The notes under the pieces were generated by a model that worked only from the letters and a program-made list of their open reading frames with translations, was not told where the DNA came from and searched no databases. The position numbers were made by a program, and so were the translations under genes. A DNA stretch of 64,000 bases, taken from positions 1,798,001-1,862,000 of the forward strand of contig OZ246887.1 in the NCBI GenBank assembly GCA_965231765.1, given 5' to 3'. Position 1 is the stretch's first letter. Each line of letters opens with the position of its first letter. Source of the stretch: JAAXHF01 sp963665955 (lineage in GTDB: Bacteria; Desulfobacterota; Binatia; Bin18). Shown here piece by piece: positions 24,147 through 32,885 of the stretch.

Positions 24147-27100
24147 TGTCTTGATGTCCTTTCTGTCTCTCGAACCAGCGTGTGTAACACGCTCGAATTG
24201 CCTCACGTTGGACGTGGTAATCGGCCAGCAGCTGTTGTGCCGCGTCTTCGCCGCTGTAGCCCATACGCCGCGCTAGAAGAGGCAATTGGTTTCCCTCGCT
24301 CTCCAACGCCTCGACTGGCTGGTCACGATCAATACGGAGGCGATTTTCCAGGCTCCGCAGAAAATGGTAGCCCTGGGTCAGTACCTGGCAATCGCCTACA
24401 GGCAGTACCTCACAGGTCTGCAAAGCCTCAAGAGCCGCGAGTGTCGCGCGCTGCCTGAGCGTTGGGAAACGCTGACCATAACGCAGCTGCAACATTTGTA
24501 CAAGGAACTCGATATCGACAATGCCGCCCCGGCCCGTTTTGATGTTGAAACGGTGGCTCGCTTCCTGCGCCAACTCGGTCTCCATCCGGCCACGGAGCCG
24601 ATCGATTTCGGCAATATCATCTGTGCCAATACTCGTTGTATAGACAATTTGCTCGAACAGTTCTGGTATCGGTTCAAGCAGATCGCCAGCCACAACCCGG
24701 GCTTTGATCAGAGCTTGGCGTTCCCACAACTGGGAACTGGTCTGATGGTAGCGCTCAAAGGCTGCCAGTGAGGAGACCAGCGATCCGGCCCGTCCAGACG
24801 GCCGCAGACGCGCATCAATCTTATACATCGCCCCTTCTCGGGTCTGGACTTGGAGCACTGAGATAATCCGTTGGGCCAGTTTGGTAAAGATCTCATGGGC
24901 ACTAAATTTGGGGGATGCGGCGGCGCTGGGTGCTTGTTCATTATACAAAAAAATAAGGTCCAAATCGGAGTTATAATTGAGCTCCTGCGCACCCAGTTTG
25001 CCCATCCCAACAATAGCAAAACGACCGGGTAAAGCGTCCAACTCAAGCTGGGTGAGTAAAGCAGCTCGGGCGGTTTCATACGCGCCGATCAGACAGGTTT
25101 GGGCGAGATTTGTCAGCTGGACACTGACCTCAGTACAGTCGAGCAGTCCACTACTGTCATTAATCCCAATGCGCAGAAACTCCTCAGTTCGATACCGACC
25201 CAAGATATCGAGCCGGTCTTCAAGATCGTCAACCTCAACCAACCGAGCCGAGAGCTCGGTCTGCATCGTCGACCGCTCCTTATGGACCTGGACCAGGTCA
25301 GCCCGAACAAGGCTGTCAAGCAGTTCCGGGCGGCGCAGAAAAATTTGGGACAAATAGGTGCTCGTGCCAAAAAGGCTGACAAGGGTCTGCAAGGTTGCCG
25401 GATTTTCTCGCAAGAGCGCCAAGAAACTGGAACGCGCGCCAATCGAGGCAATCAAATTTGCCATGTTGGCCAAAGCCAAGGCCGGGTTAGCTGCTCGGGT
25501 CACCTTTTGAAAAAGAACGGGGGCCAAGTCGTATAAAATCTTCCGTTGTTTGGGCGACGCTGGAGAGTGAGCAGGACCATTATGCAGTAATTGGGCATCA
25601 CGATAGCTCTGCTCGACATCCTGAAAACCCAGCTGCTGAAGCCGGTCACAGGCCAGTTGCTTATCATCAAGCTCCTGCAAAAATGTCCAAATTTCCTCCG
25701 CCTGCGGATCATCCGGCTGTTCCTCAGGCGCGTAAAACAGGGATCGAAAAATGTGATGGACTGCATCAGTATGCTGCTCCAAGAGTGCCCAGAACAGCGC
25801 GACTTCGTCTGGTGGGACTGGGGAGTGAGAGGTGAGAGGTTGGTTTGCTCCCTCTGATTCAAGGAGACGAAGCCGCCGCGCCAAAACCCGCACCTCTTCC
25901 TCGCGACTGGGCAGCGTATGTGTTTGTTGATCTTGAAAGACTTGCAGTTTGTGCTCAACCTGGCGCAAAAAACGATACGCAACCTGCAAGGTGTCACGAT
26001 CATTTGCCGCCAAATAATTGCCTTCGACCAAACAGTTCAGCGCGTGCGGAGTTGTGCGCTGGCGGACATGTGAGTCTTTGCCAGCGTGAATGAGCTGCAA
26101 GCCTTGGGTGACAAACTCAATCTCTCGGATACCGCCGGGCCCAAGCTTGACATTCTGCTCTCCAGGCGCGGTCCGACGCAGTTCGCGCTCAATGCGAGCT
26201 TTCATATCCTTGAGATCTTCAATCGTCGTAAAATCGAGATAACGCCGAAAAATGAATGGCTCGATAGCTTGCAAAAATTGCGCGCCTAGAGCCTCATCGC
26301 CAGCAATCGGTCGAGCTTTGAGCAGAGCCGCTCGCTCCCAGGTCTGTCCCCATGACTCATAGTACATCAGCATACTCGGCAGCGAGTTGACGACAGGCCC
26401 ATTCTGCCCATCTGGTCGCAGACGTAGATCAACCCGAAACACTCGTCCACCGGCAATCGGCTCGTTCAGTGCATGGGTCAATTTCTGAGCCAGTTGAGTA
26501 AAAAAGACGCGTGGCTCAGTCGTTCCCTTGCTGCCCCCAGTGGTTACCCCCGCATCGCCTTCGTAGAGGTAAATGAGATCAATGTCCGAACTAAAATTCA
26601 GCTCTCGACCACCAAGTTTGCCCATACCGAAAACGACAAACCCGAGGGCCTGTCCGACCTGTTTATTGTCTTCAGCCTGATTTTCCACCTGCTCACTGTG
26701 AACCGCGTCCCCATACACTTCACACATGCGCGCCCGGGTGTACTCGTAGGCGACCTGAACCGCAGCTTCAGCCAGAGCGCTCAGCTTTTGGGTTGTCTGT
26801 TCTAGTGTTGCCAGCCCAAGCAGGTCACGGGTGCCAATCCGCAGATAGGCACGCTCGCGGTACGCCCGCAGACCGGCCAGGAACTCTTCTTCAGACAGGC
26901 TGAGCGGAAGCTGGCTCCGGAGCTCGGCAAAATGTTCGGCAAGATGTTCAGCAAAACTTTTTTCCGGCGCATTGCAGTCAGCGAGAAAAGCGGCTTCCCA
27001 CTGCTCAGCTTGACGCAGCAGTACTGTAGTGAGATGTTGACTCGCCCCAAGGACAAAGAGGAGGTCGGCACAGCGTTTGGGCTCTCCAAGGACCGTCCCC

Positions 27101-27234
27101 CTGCCCGTCCCGTGTTCCAGCACGCGGCTCAGATTAATCGCTGCCAGTTGAGGATCTGGTGCAGCAGCCACTCCGGCTTCAATAGCCTCCCGCCAAGGGG
27201 CAAGGGATTCATGTTGAGACACAAGGGGGTTCAT
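24139..27234 (-). CDS. glnE: Bifunctional glutamine synthetase adenylyltransferase/deadenylylase
   Basis: About 1031 residues from ATG 27234; a TTG at 27282 in frame would add 16 residues and neither has a strong ribosome site. Both nucleotidyltransferase domains are complete, each followed by a GlnD-type helical domain. The deadenylylase half carries GMGKLGGRELNFSSDIDLIYLY; the adenylylase half carries GMGKLGAQELNYNSDLDLIFLY, with the DxD metal pairs intact in both. The enzyme adds and removes AMP on glutamine synthetase under PII control. It overlaps the S1 gene by 8 bases. PII, Amt and an NtrC-type system lie 2.4-7 kb away, which agrees with a nitrogen-control region. Confidence 0.96.
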   Translation of the reverse strand: MNPLVSQHESLAPWREAIEAGVAAAPDPQLAAINLSRVLEHGTGRGTVLGEPKRCADLLFVLGASQHLTTVLLRQAEQWEAAFLADCNAPEKSFAEHLAEHFAELRSQLPLSLSEEEFLAGLRAYRERAYLRIGTRDLLGLATLEQTTQKLSALAEAAVQVAYEYTRARMCEVYGDAVHSEQVENQAEDNKQVGQALGFVVFGMGKLGGRELNFSSDIDLIYLYEGDAGVTTGGSKGTTEPRVFFTQLAQKLTHALNEPIAGGRVFRVDLRLRPDGQNGPVVNSLPSMLMYYESWGQTWERAALLKARPIAGDEALGAQFLQAIEPFIFRRYLDFTTIEDLKDMKARIERELRRTAPGEQNVKLGPGGIREIEFVTQGLQLIHAGKDSHVRQRTTPHALNCLVEGNYLAANDRDTLQVAYRFLRQVEHKLQVFQDQQTHTLPSREEEVRVLARRLRLLESEGANQPLTSHSPVPPDEVALFWALLEQHTDAVHHIFRSLFYAPEEQPDDPQAEEIWTFLQELDDKQLACDRLQQLGFQDVEQSYRDAQLLHNGPAHSPASPKQRKILYDLAPVLFQKVTRAANPALALANMANLIASIGARSSFLALLRENPATLQTLVSLFGTSTYLSQIFLRRPELLDSLVRADLVQVHKERSTMQTELSARLVEVDDLEDRLDILGRYRTEEFLRIGINDSSGLLDCTEVSVQLTNLAQTCLIGAYETARAALLTQLELDALPGRFAIVGMGKLGAQELNYNSDLDLIFLYNEQAPSAAASPKFSAHEIFTKLAQRIISVLQVQTREGAMYKIDARLRPSGRAGSLVSSLAAFERYHQTSSQLWERQALIKARVVAGDLLEPIPELFEQIVYTTSIGTDDIAEIDRLRGRMETELAQEASHRFNIKTGRGGIVDIEFLVQMLQLRYGQRFPTLRQRATLAALEALQTCEVLPVGDCQVLTQGYHFLRSLENRLRIDRDQPVEALESEGNQLPLLARRMGYSGEDAAQQLLADYHVQREAIRACYTRWFERQKGHQDNE

Positions 27235-27305
27235 GTATGGCCAGAGAGAGTTCAGTCGTGAGGGATCAGCGAAAGCTGGCAAGAGCTGTCGTTGTGGCCC
27301 TGTTT

Positions 27306-27321
27306 TCTCCCTCTAGGGAGA
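27306..27321. repeat. Palindrome upstream of glnE
   Basis: TCTCCCT (27306-27312) and AGGGAGA (27315-27321) pair with a two-base spacer, similar to 11101-11121. A second hairpin, GGTGGG (27352-27357) with CCCACC (27364-27369), lies between it and the ferritin-like gene's stop and may terminate that minus-strand gene. Confidence 0.45.
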
Positions 27322-27403
27322 GGGCTGGGATGCGGGTGTTTTCTGTCAGAAGGTGGGCCTAGACCCACCCCCCAAAGGCGACAGGAACTCGACGTATAGA
27401 CAC

Positions 27404-28000
27404 CTATTGGCTTAACGTCTCACAGGTGCTCAACAGCCATTTGACGCTTGACATCTCGTCATCAACCAGAGAGCTGAGCAACTCTTTGCTGTGCTGATCG
27501 TCCTGAATCTGGGCAATCGCATCGGTCAACGGTTTCAGCGCGGCAGCCGGGTCACTCAGTTGGGCAGCAATTGACTGGAGTTTCTCCAGGTCAGTCTTAT
27601 TGGCGTCGGCAAAATACGGCAGCTCTTTGTCACGCCGCTCGGTTGGCACGGTGCACTGCGGGTCGCCGCCAAGCTCGCACAAGCGGGCTTCAAGAATGTC
27701 GGCATGATAGGCTTCACGCTGCTGGACAACGCGCAAGCCGCCTTTGACACATTCTTGGTCACTCACCTCAACCCAGCGGTTCAAATATTCGGCGGCAAAG
27801 TTTTCGCCGCACCGGAACTCGTCAAGCAAAGCCAGAACCATTTCTTTTTCGGTGGCGTGGCAGGTGCCGTTATACATATAGCCTTCGCTGGTGTTACCCT
27901 TGCCCAACTCCTGCATCTGTTCTTCAAACAGATCATCAGAGATTAAGCCCTTGCGATATGCTTTTAACAACTGGCGCGCCTCAAAATCTGCTGTAGCCAT
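27404..28000 (-). CDS. Ferritin-like diiron-type helical protein
   Basis: A 198-residue protein with AAAGGAG before ATG 28000. After a 50-residue N-terminal helical segment there is a four-helix pattern of carboxylates and histidines: EKEMVLALLDEFRCGENFAAEY, then QQREAYHADILEARL (ExxH), and near the end DDQHSKELL and VDDEMSSVKWLLS. This agrees with a ferritin-like or rubrerythrin-like fold, though one expected ExxH is not perfectly placed and no rubredoxin domain is present. The role could be iron or redox stress handling, or it may be a non-metal helical bundle protein. It lies between glnE and the sigma-54 promoter and is transcribed away from the porin operon. Confidence 0.7.
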   Translation of the reverse strand: MATADFEARQLLKAYRKGLISDDLFEEQMQELGKGNTSEGYMYNGTCHATEKEMVLALLDEFRCGENFAAEYLNRWVEVSDQECVKGGLRVVQQREAYHADILEARLCELGGDPQCTVPTERRDKELPYFADANKTDLEKLQSIAAQLSDPAAALKPLTDAIAQIQDDQHSKELLSSLVDDEMSSVKWLLSTCETLSQ

Positions 28001-28316
28001 GGTGTAGCTCCTTTCTTATTCGCATCAACGTATACACGTCCATAAGAAATCATGTGTCTCTTGTCAAGCAAGTAGGATGGCTTGGCATCTCGGGCCTGCA
28101 GCTTCCTGTGTCTATAACTTAAGCACGATTTCCTCTGCGTGCCTGTCTCATAAGCAGCCAGTCTGCCTCGCCTCGCCCCAAATCCCCATTATTTCCCCAA
28201 TTGCGGGCATTTTTGTGGTTCGCCCCCCTGGTACACTCCTTGCAAATACCAGGATGGGCTTCTAAAGGGCAGGAAAACCAGAAGTCAATTTCATTGTACC
28301 AAGGAGGTAAACAAGG
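28001..28316. other. Divergent intergenic region carrying the porin-PII-Amt promoter
   Basis: This 316-base gap separates the minus-strand ferritin-like gene from the plus-strand porin gene. It contains a sigma-54-type promoter at 28229-28244. An imperfect inverted repeat (GCACG, ten bases, CGTGC) near 28123-28142 might bind an activator, although its spacing differs from the classical NtrC site. No gene is seen. Confidence 0.5.
28229..28244 (+). promoter_or_regulatory. Sigma-54 (RpoN) promoter upstream of porin-PII-Amt
   Basis: TGGTACACTCCTTGCA has the required GG-N10-GC spacing and differs from the TGGCAC-N5-TTGCA consensus at one position. It lies about 73 bases before the porin ATG, so transcription would start near 28255. 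Its placement ahead of PII and ammonium-transporter genes, with an NtrC-class activator encoded downstream, makes it credible. Confidence 0.7.
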
Positions 28317-29636
28317 ATGAGAAATTTTGTCGTGTTCAGCTGTTTGGGACTGGCGCTGCTGTGGGGCACACCAGCCTGGGCGGCTGGCAACGGTGGAGAC
28401 GCATTGATTGAGGATAGTCTGCGGACGCTGAATCAACGCATCAAAGAACTGGAAGATCAGGTCTCCCGGCTCAAAGAACAGCCAGCCCCGGCAGCCGTCG
28501 TCTCACCAACGACAGCCGAATGCTGTGATCCCATTGACACACGGCTGACGGCAGTTGAAGAGGGCCTAGGTCTTCTCAAAGGCATCGAGTTTGGCGGGAT
28601 GGTCTACTCGTCGTATACGTATAATTTCAACGAACCCGATTCCCGTGAGAACAGCCTGCGTATCTTTGATCAGCGCCATAACAGTTTCAGCTTCGATCTG
28701 TTTCAGCTGCAAATTGCCAAACAGTCTGACAGCGGTATCGGCTTTGCGAGCGTCCTAAACTTCGGTAAAACCGCCTCCGGCATGGCCTCAGACTGGACTG
28801 GCGACGGCTCTTTTGAGGGGCCCGAAGAAGGCAACGACTTCGAGGTCCAAGAAGCGTATTTGACCTATAATATCCCGCTTATGAATGGCATTGAAATGAA
28901 AGCGGGTAAATTTGTCACTTTGCTCGGTGCAGAAGTGATCGAAGCGCCGTATAACTACAACATTTCACGTTCGTTCCTGTTTGGTTATGCCATTCCGTTT
29001 ACCCACACTGGCGTGCTGTTCTCGCATCAGTTCACCGACCAGGTCGGCCTGACTGCCGGTATCGTCAATGGCTTTGATAATGTGGTTGATAACAACAACA
29101 GCAAAAGCTTCCTCGGGAGTCTCGCCCTAGAACCGTTTGACGGTCTCAGTTGGTCTTTTAATGGGATCGTCGGCGATGAACAGACAGACAACGATCACTC
29201 GACCCGGGGCGTTTTCGACACCGTGTTAACCTACTCCCCCAGGGATCATCTCGAATTTAACTTCAACTATGACTACGGCAAAGAAGGCGATGCCGGCCTG
29301 AATGGTCAAAATGCGACGTGGCAAGGGTTTTCCGGGATTGTCAGCATAGGCGGAGCGATGTTCAACCCAGGCTGGGAACCATTCTCATTCGCGGTTCGCA
29401 GTGAATGGTTCTCTGATGAGGACGGCGCGCGGACTGGGACCAAACAGGATATATGGGAAGTCACGACGACCGCCAAATGGCAGTTGACTGAGCATATGCA
29501 AGTTCGGTTTGAATACCGGCACGATGAATCGGACAAGAAGTCCTTCGATGATGCACGTCGGGTTGGGAAGCAGCTCATCCCATACTTTCGGAATGGCCAG
29601 GATACGCTGGCTGCCGAAGTTGCCTATCTCTTCTAA
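28317..29636 (+). CDS. Outer-membrane beta-barrel porin (OmpL/BBP2-like)
   Basis: A 439-residue protein with AAGGAGG just upstream. The N-terminus is a clear signal peptide (FVVFSCLGLALLWGTPAWAAG). A short coiled coil follows (LRTLNQRIKELEDQVSRLKEQ), then a barrel of alternating aromatic strands (GGMVYSSYTYNFNEPDS, HNSFSFDLFQLQIAK, LEFNFNYDYGKEGD, MQVRFEYRHDESD), ending in AEVAYLF with the C-terminal Phe of outer-membrane proteins. It matches the putative BBP2 porin family often linked to amt-glnB. It is first in an operon with PII (12 bases later), so it probably lets ammonium or another nitrogen source cross the outer membrane. Confidence 0.88.
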   Translation: MRNFVVFSCLGLALLWGTPAWAAGNGGDALIEDSLRTLNQRIKELEDQVSRLKEQPAPAAVVSPTTAECCDPIDTRLTAVEEGLGLLKGIEFGGMVYSSYTYNFNEPDSRENSLRIFDQRHNSFSFDLFQLQIAKQSDSGIGFASVLNFGKTASGMASDWTGDGSFEGPEEGNDFEVQEAYLTYNIPLMNGIEMKAGKFVTLLGAEVIEAPYNYNISRSFLFGYAIPFTHTGVLFSHQFTDQVGLTAGIVNGFDNVVDNNNSKSFLGSLALEPFDGLSWSFNGIVGDEQTDNDHSTRGVFDTVLTYSPRDHLEFNFNYDYGKEGDAGLNGQNATWQGFSGIVSIGGAMFNPGWEPFSFAVRSEWFSDEDGARTGTKQDIWEVTTTAKWQLTEHMQVRFEYRHDESDKKSFDDARRVGKQLIPYFRNGQDTLAAEVAYLF

Positions 29637-29647
29637 GGGAGGTTGTC

Positions 29648-29986
29648 ATGAAAAAGATCGAAGCGATCATCAAGCCGTTTAAGCTCGATGAAGTCAAAGA
29701 AGCCCTGGCCAAACAAGGCATTCAAGGCATGACCATCTCTGAGGTCAAGGGGTTTGGCCGCCAGAAAGGCCATACCGAGCTGTACCGCGGAGCAGAGTAT
29801 GTCGTGGATTTCTTACCCAAGGTCAAGATGGAAATCTTAGTCGAGGATGACAGAGCTGGGCTGGTCGTTGACACCATTCTCGAAGCTGCCCGCACGGGCC
29901 GGATTGGCGACGGCAAAATATTCATCCTGCCCATGGAAGAAGCCGTTCGGATTCGGACTGGTGAGCGCGGAGATGGTGCCTTGTAA
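29648..29986 (+). CDS. glnK: PII nitrogen regulatory protein (GlnB/GlnK)
   Basis: A 112-residue PII protein with GGGAGG upstream. Signatures are intact: MKKIEAIIKPFKLDEVKEAL, the T-loop GRQKGHTELYRGAEYVVDF with the uridylylatable Tyr, and the C-terminal IRTGERGDGAL. It senses ATP/ADP and 2-oxoglutarate and controls Amt, GlnE and the NtrB/C system. Its position 123 bases before amt indicates GlnK, with GlnB an alternative name for the same family. Confidence 0.96.
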   Translation: MKKIEAIIKPFKLDEVKEALAKQGIQGMTISEVKGFGRQKGHTELYRGAEYVVDFLPKVKMEILVEDDRAGLVVDTILEAARTGRIGDGKIFILPMEEAVRIRTGERGDGAL

Positions 29987-30000
29987 GACAGGCCAGCAAA

Positions 30001-30028
30001 AGAGGGACGTACTGCCATACGCCCCTCT
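30001..30028 (+). terminator. Hairpin between PII and Amt genes
   Basis: AGAGGG-A-CGTA (30001-30011) pairs with TACG-C-CCCTCT (30018-30028) with a single internal A/C mismatch and a six-base loop. TTCTAT follows. It may attenuate read-through so that PII and the transporter are made in different amounts. Confidence 0.45.
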
Positions 30029-30108
30029 CGTTCTATGTCACAGCGTCACACACAGTCCTCACAGACTGCCCAGACACAACGGGCGATTATAACCAGGAGG
30101 CTTAGACA

Positions 30109-31539
30109 ATGAAAGGCCGGTTTCGTGTTGCTTTGTTGACCGTTTTCGGTGCCGCTCTCGTCGGCATTCTTGATCCCTCTCTCATTCATGCACAAGATGC
30201 GGCTCCCACATATTCTGACTATGACGCCTTTGCCGCGTCGCCCGGCTACGCCGCATTCACGGTTCACAATCTGTGGATGATGATCGCCGCCGCCTTAGTG
30301 TTTATCATGCACCTCGGATTTGCCACGCTTGAATCCGGACTGACCCAGGCCAAAAATACAGTCAACATTCTGTTCAAGAATACCTTTATCATCAGTATTG
30401 GCCTGCTCACCTATACCGTATGTGGTTTTAACCTGATGTATCCGGGTTTTGCTGACGGCTCGGCGGGCCTCATTGCCTTTGCCGGCTTCGGCGTTGAGGT
30501 CGCCGATGTGGTTGCCAGCCAGACTGATGTGTACAATGCGGGGTATACCTATTGGACAGACTTTCTGTTCCAAGCCATGTTTGCCGCTACCGCAGCCACC
30601 ATTGTGTCTGGGGCAGTTGCCGAACGTATCAAACTGTCATCGTTCATGGTCTTCGCTACGCTCTATGTCGCTATTTCTTACCCTCTTACCGGCAGCTGGA
30701 AATGGGGCGGCGGTTGGCTGCAGATGATGGACACACCTTTTTATGACTTTGCCGGCTCCACAATCGTACATTCCGTTGGTGGCTGGGGCGCCCTGGCTGG
30801 CGCACTTCTGCTCGGCCCCCGGATAGGCAAATACACTGCCGATGGTCGCGTCCGACCGATTCTGCCCAGCAATATGCCAATGGCAACGATTGGCGTTTTC
30901 CTGCTGTGGTTGGGCTGGTTCGGTTTTAATGGCGGCTCGGTCTTGAATGCGGACCCGAACCTCGTCTCGCTGACGTTGATGACGACCTGTCTGGCAGCCT
31001 CGGCTGGAGCGCTTGGGGCCATGGCCACCTCGTGGCTGGTGCTCAAAAAGCCCGACCTGTCGATGGCCCTGAATGGGATTTTGGCTGGTCTCGTTGGTAT
31101 TACGGCTGGAGCCGATCAAATGGCAGCCCTGTCAGCGATCATTATTGGTCTGGTTGCTGGTGCACTCGTAGTCTCCTCTGTTTTGTTCTTCGACAAGATG
31201 AAAATTGATGATCCAGTCGGTGCGATTTCAGTTCACTTGGTGTGTGGTATTTGGGGCACCCTGGCGGTGGGTATCTTCGGCGGCTTGGCCGGCGGTGCAC
31301 AACTCGTCAGTCAGCTGATTGGTATTGTTGCTATCGGCATTTTCTCATTCGCCTTCGCCTTCATCCTCTTCAGTATCATCAAAGCCACCATGGGCTTACG
31401 CGTCACAGCGGAGGAGGAGTTCGAAGGGCTGGATGTTGGCGAGCACGGCAACGTGGCCTACGCTGATTTTCAGACCGTCATGGTCGGCGGCGGTATGTCT
31501 CCTCTCGGTAGCGGCGCTTCTTCCGCAACCTCAGCCTAG
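30109..31539 (+). CDS. amtB: Ammonium transporter
   Basis: A 476-residue membrane protein with AGGAGG ahead of ATG 30109. It starts with a signal peptide (VALLTVFGAALVGILDPSLIHAQ), then about eleven hydrophobic segments. The pore features of Amt proteins are present: NLWMMIAAALVFIMHLGFATLESG, the twin histidines in IVHSVGGWGALAG and ISVHLVCGIWGTLAVGIFGG, and LLWLGWFGFNGGS. It takes up ammonium and is blocked by PII under nitrogen excess. A GC-rich hairpin follows at 31611-31633. Confidence 0.97.
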   Translation: MKGRFRVALLTVFGAALVGILDPSLIHAQDAAPTYSDYDAFAASPGYAAFTVHNLWMMIAAALVFIMHLGFATLESGLTQAKNTVNILFKNTFIISIGLLTYTVCGFNLMYPGFADGSAGLIAFAGFGVEVADVVASQTDVYNAGYTYWTDFLFQAMFAATAATIVSGAVAERIKLSSFMVFATLYVAISYPLTGSWKWGGGWLQMMDTPFYDFAGSTIVHSVGGWGALAGALLLGPRIGKYTADGRVRPILPSNMPMATIGVFLLWLGWFGFNGGSVLNADPNLVSLTLMTTCLAASAGALGAMATSWLVLKKPDLSMALNGILAGLVGITAGADQMAALSAIIIGLVAGALVVSSVLFFDKMKIDDPVGAISVHLVCGIWGTLAVGIFGGLAGGAQLVSQLIGIVAIGIFSFAFAFILFSIIKATMGLRVTAEEEFEGLDVGEHGNVAYADFQTVMVGGGMSPLGSGASSATSA

Positions 31540-31610
31540 GCCATGCGCTTCACGCCAGAAGAAGCCTCAGACTACGGGTCACATTCACCTGTTGCATGTC
31601 GCGGAATGTC

Positions 31611-31633
31611 GAGACGCCCGACTGGGGCGTCTC
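31611..31633 (+). terminator. Terminator-like hairpin after amtB
   Basis: GAGACGCCC (31611-31619) pairs perfectly with GGGCGTCTC (31625-31633) over a five-base loop, 71 bases beyond the amtB stop. The tail is CT-rich and lacks a strong T-run. Confidence 0.55.
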
Positions 31634-31679
31634 CAAACTCTCTTCTCCCAAACCATGAAACGCGTAGATTCGATTTCTT

Positions 31680-32870
31680 ATGAACGCGTTACAAGACCGC
31701 CTCGAAGCACTATTCTCAATCGGGACTGAGATTTCATCAACTTTACAGCTTGACGAAGTCCTCACCCGTATCGTCGCCCATGCGTGCCGTTTAATGGAAG
31801 CTCGGGTAGCCTCCCTCCTGCTCATTGACCGCCAAGAAGGGACGCTCCACCCAGCTGCAACCCACGGGGCCAGCGACGCTTATCTCGCCCTCCCCAACCG
31901 AGAAGTTTCCTCAAGCCTGATCGGCGAAGTGATCACCACTGGCCGGCCCTTGCACATTCCCGATGTGCGCAAAGAGACCCGCTACCGCGTATCTGATGTG
32001 GCTCGCCAAGAGGGCCTGTGCACTCTGCTGTCCGTCCCGCTGCGGGCAAAAGATACCGTGGTTGGTGTCCTGAACGTCTATACGGCACAGCCCCGCGACT
32101 TTGATGAAGATGCCCTTCGCTTGCTCACCCTGTTAGCCAGTCAGTCCGCAATTGCGATTGAAAATGCAACTCTCCATCGCGACGAAATGGAAACCCGCGA
32201 ACAGCTGCGTCAGTCTGAAAAGCTGGCGGCGCTGGGCACGCTCTCAGCCGGCTTGGCCCACGAGTTACGCAACCCGCTCAATACCGTCAGCATGCTGATG
32301 TACGCTATGGGTCGAGACATGTCTGCCGAGGATCGCTTCAGCCCAGACGTCGCGGTCATCCAAGGCGAACTGCGGCGGATGTCACTCTTGATTGAGCAGT
32401 TCCTTGCATTCGCCCGGCCCCAGCCCCCACACTTTCAGCGGGAACGTATCGAAGAGATCATGGAAGAAACCTTGCTCTTGATCGGCCCTGAAGCCCGCAC
32501 TCGCAGAATCGCGATACGAAAAGAGTGGACAAAAGGTTTACCGCTTGTGTGGGCAGATGGCACCCAGATCAAACAAGTCTTTCTCAATCTATTATTAAAT
32601 GCCCTCCAAGCCATGGCCCACACCGGCACCCTGACAGTCCGGCTCTCCGTCAGTGGAGGCAGTCTCCTGACTGCCATTATGGACGAAGGCGAAGGCATCT
32701 CGCCTGAAGTCAAAGCCAAGCTGTTTGAACCTTTTTTTAGCACCAAGCAGGGTGGGACTGGCCTCGGCTTGTCTATTTCACAACGCATGATTGAAGGCCA
32801 CAACGGTCGTTTACGACTGTTCTCTCAACCTGGGATAGGCACCTCGGCCATCGTTCGTCTGCCCCTGTAA
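31680..32870 (+). CDS. GAF-domain sensor histidine kinase (NtrB-like output)
   Basis: A 396-residue soluble kinase. A GAF domain occupies about residues 15-165 (ARVASLLLIDRQEGTL, LLSVPLRAKDTVVGVLNVYT). It is followed by a HisKA domain with the phospho-acceptor in LSAGLAHELRNPLN, then a HATPase_c domain with IKQVFLNLLLNALQAM, DEGEGISPE and GGTGLGLSIS. There is no membrane segment, so the signal is internal. The response-regulator gene follows 15 bases later, so the two form a two-component pair. The location beside PII and amt suggests nitrogen sensing, but the GAF ligand is unknown. Confidence 0.92.
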   Translation: MNALQDRLEALFSIGTEISSTLQLDEVLTRIVAHACRLMEARVASLLLIDRQEGTLHPAATHGASDAYLALPNREVSSSLIGEVITTGRPLHIPDVRKETRYRVSDVARQEGLCTLLSVPLRAKDTVVGVLNVYTAQPRDFDEDALRLLTLLASQSAIAIENATLHRDEMETREQLRQSEKLAALGTLSAGLAHELRNPLNTVSMLMYAMGRDMSAEDRFSPDVAVIQGELRRMSLLIEQFLAFARPQPPHFQRERIEEIMEETLLLIGPEARTRRIAIRKEWTKGLPLVWADGTQIKQVFLNLLLNALQAMAHTGTLTVRLSVSGGSLLTAIMDEGEGISPEVKAKLFEPFFSTKQGGTGLGLSISQRMIEGHNGRLRLFSQPGIGTSAIVRLPL

Positions 32871-32885
32871 GTGTCCGGTGATTCT

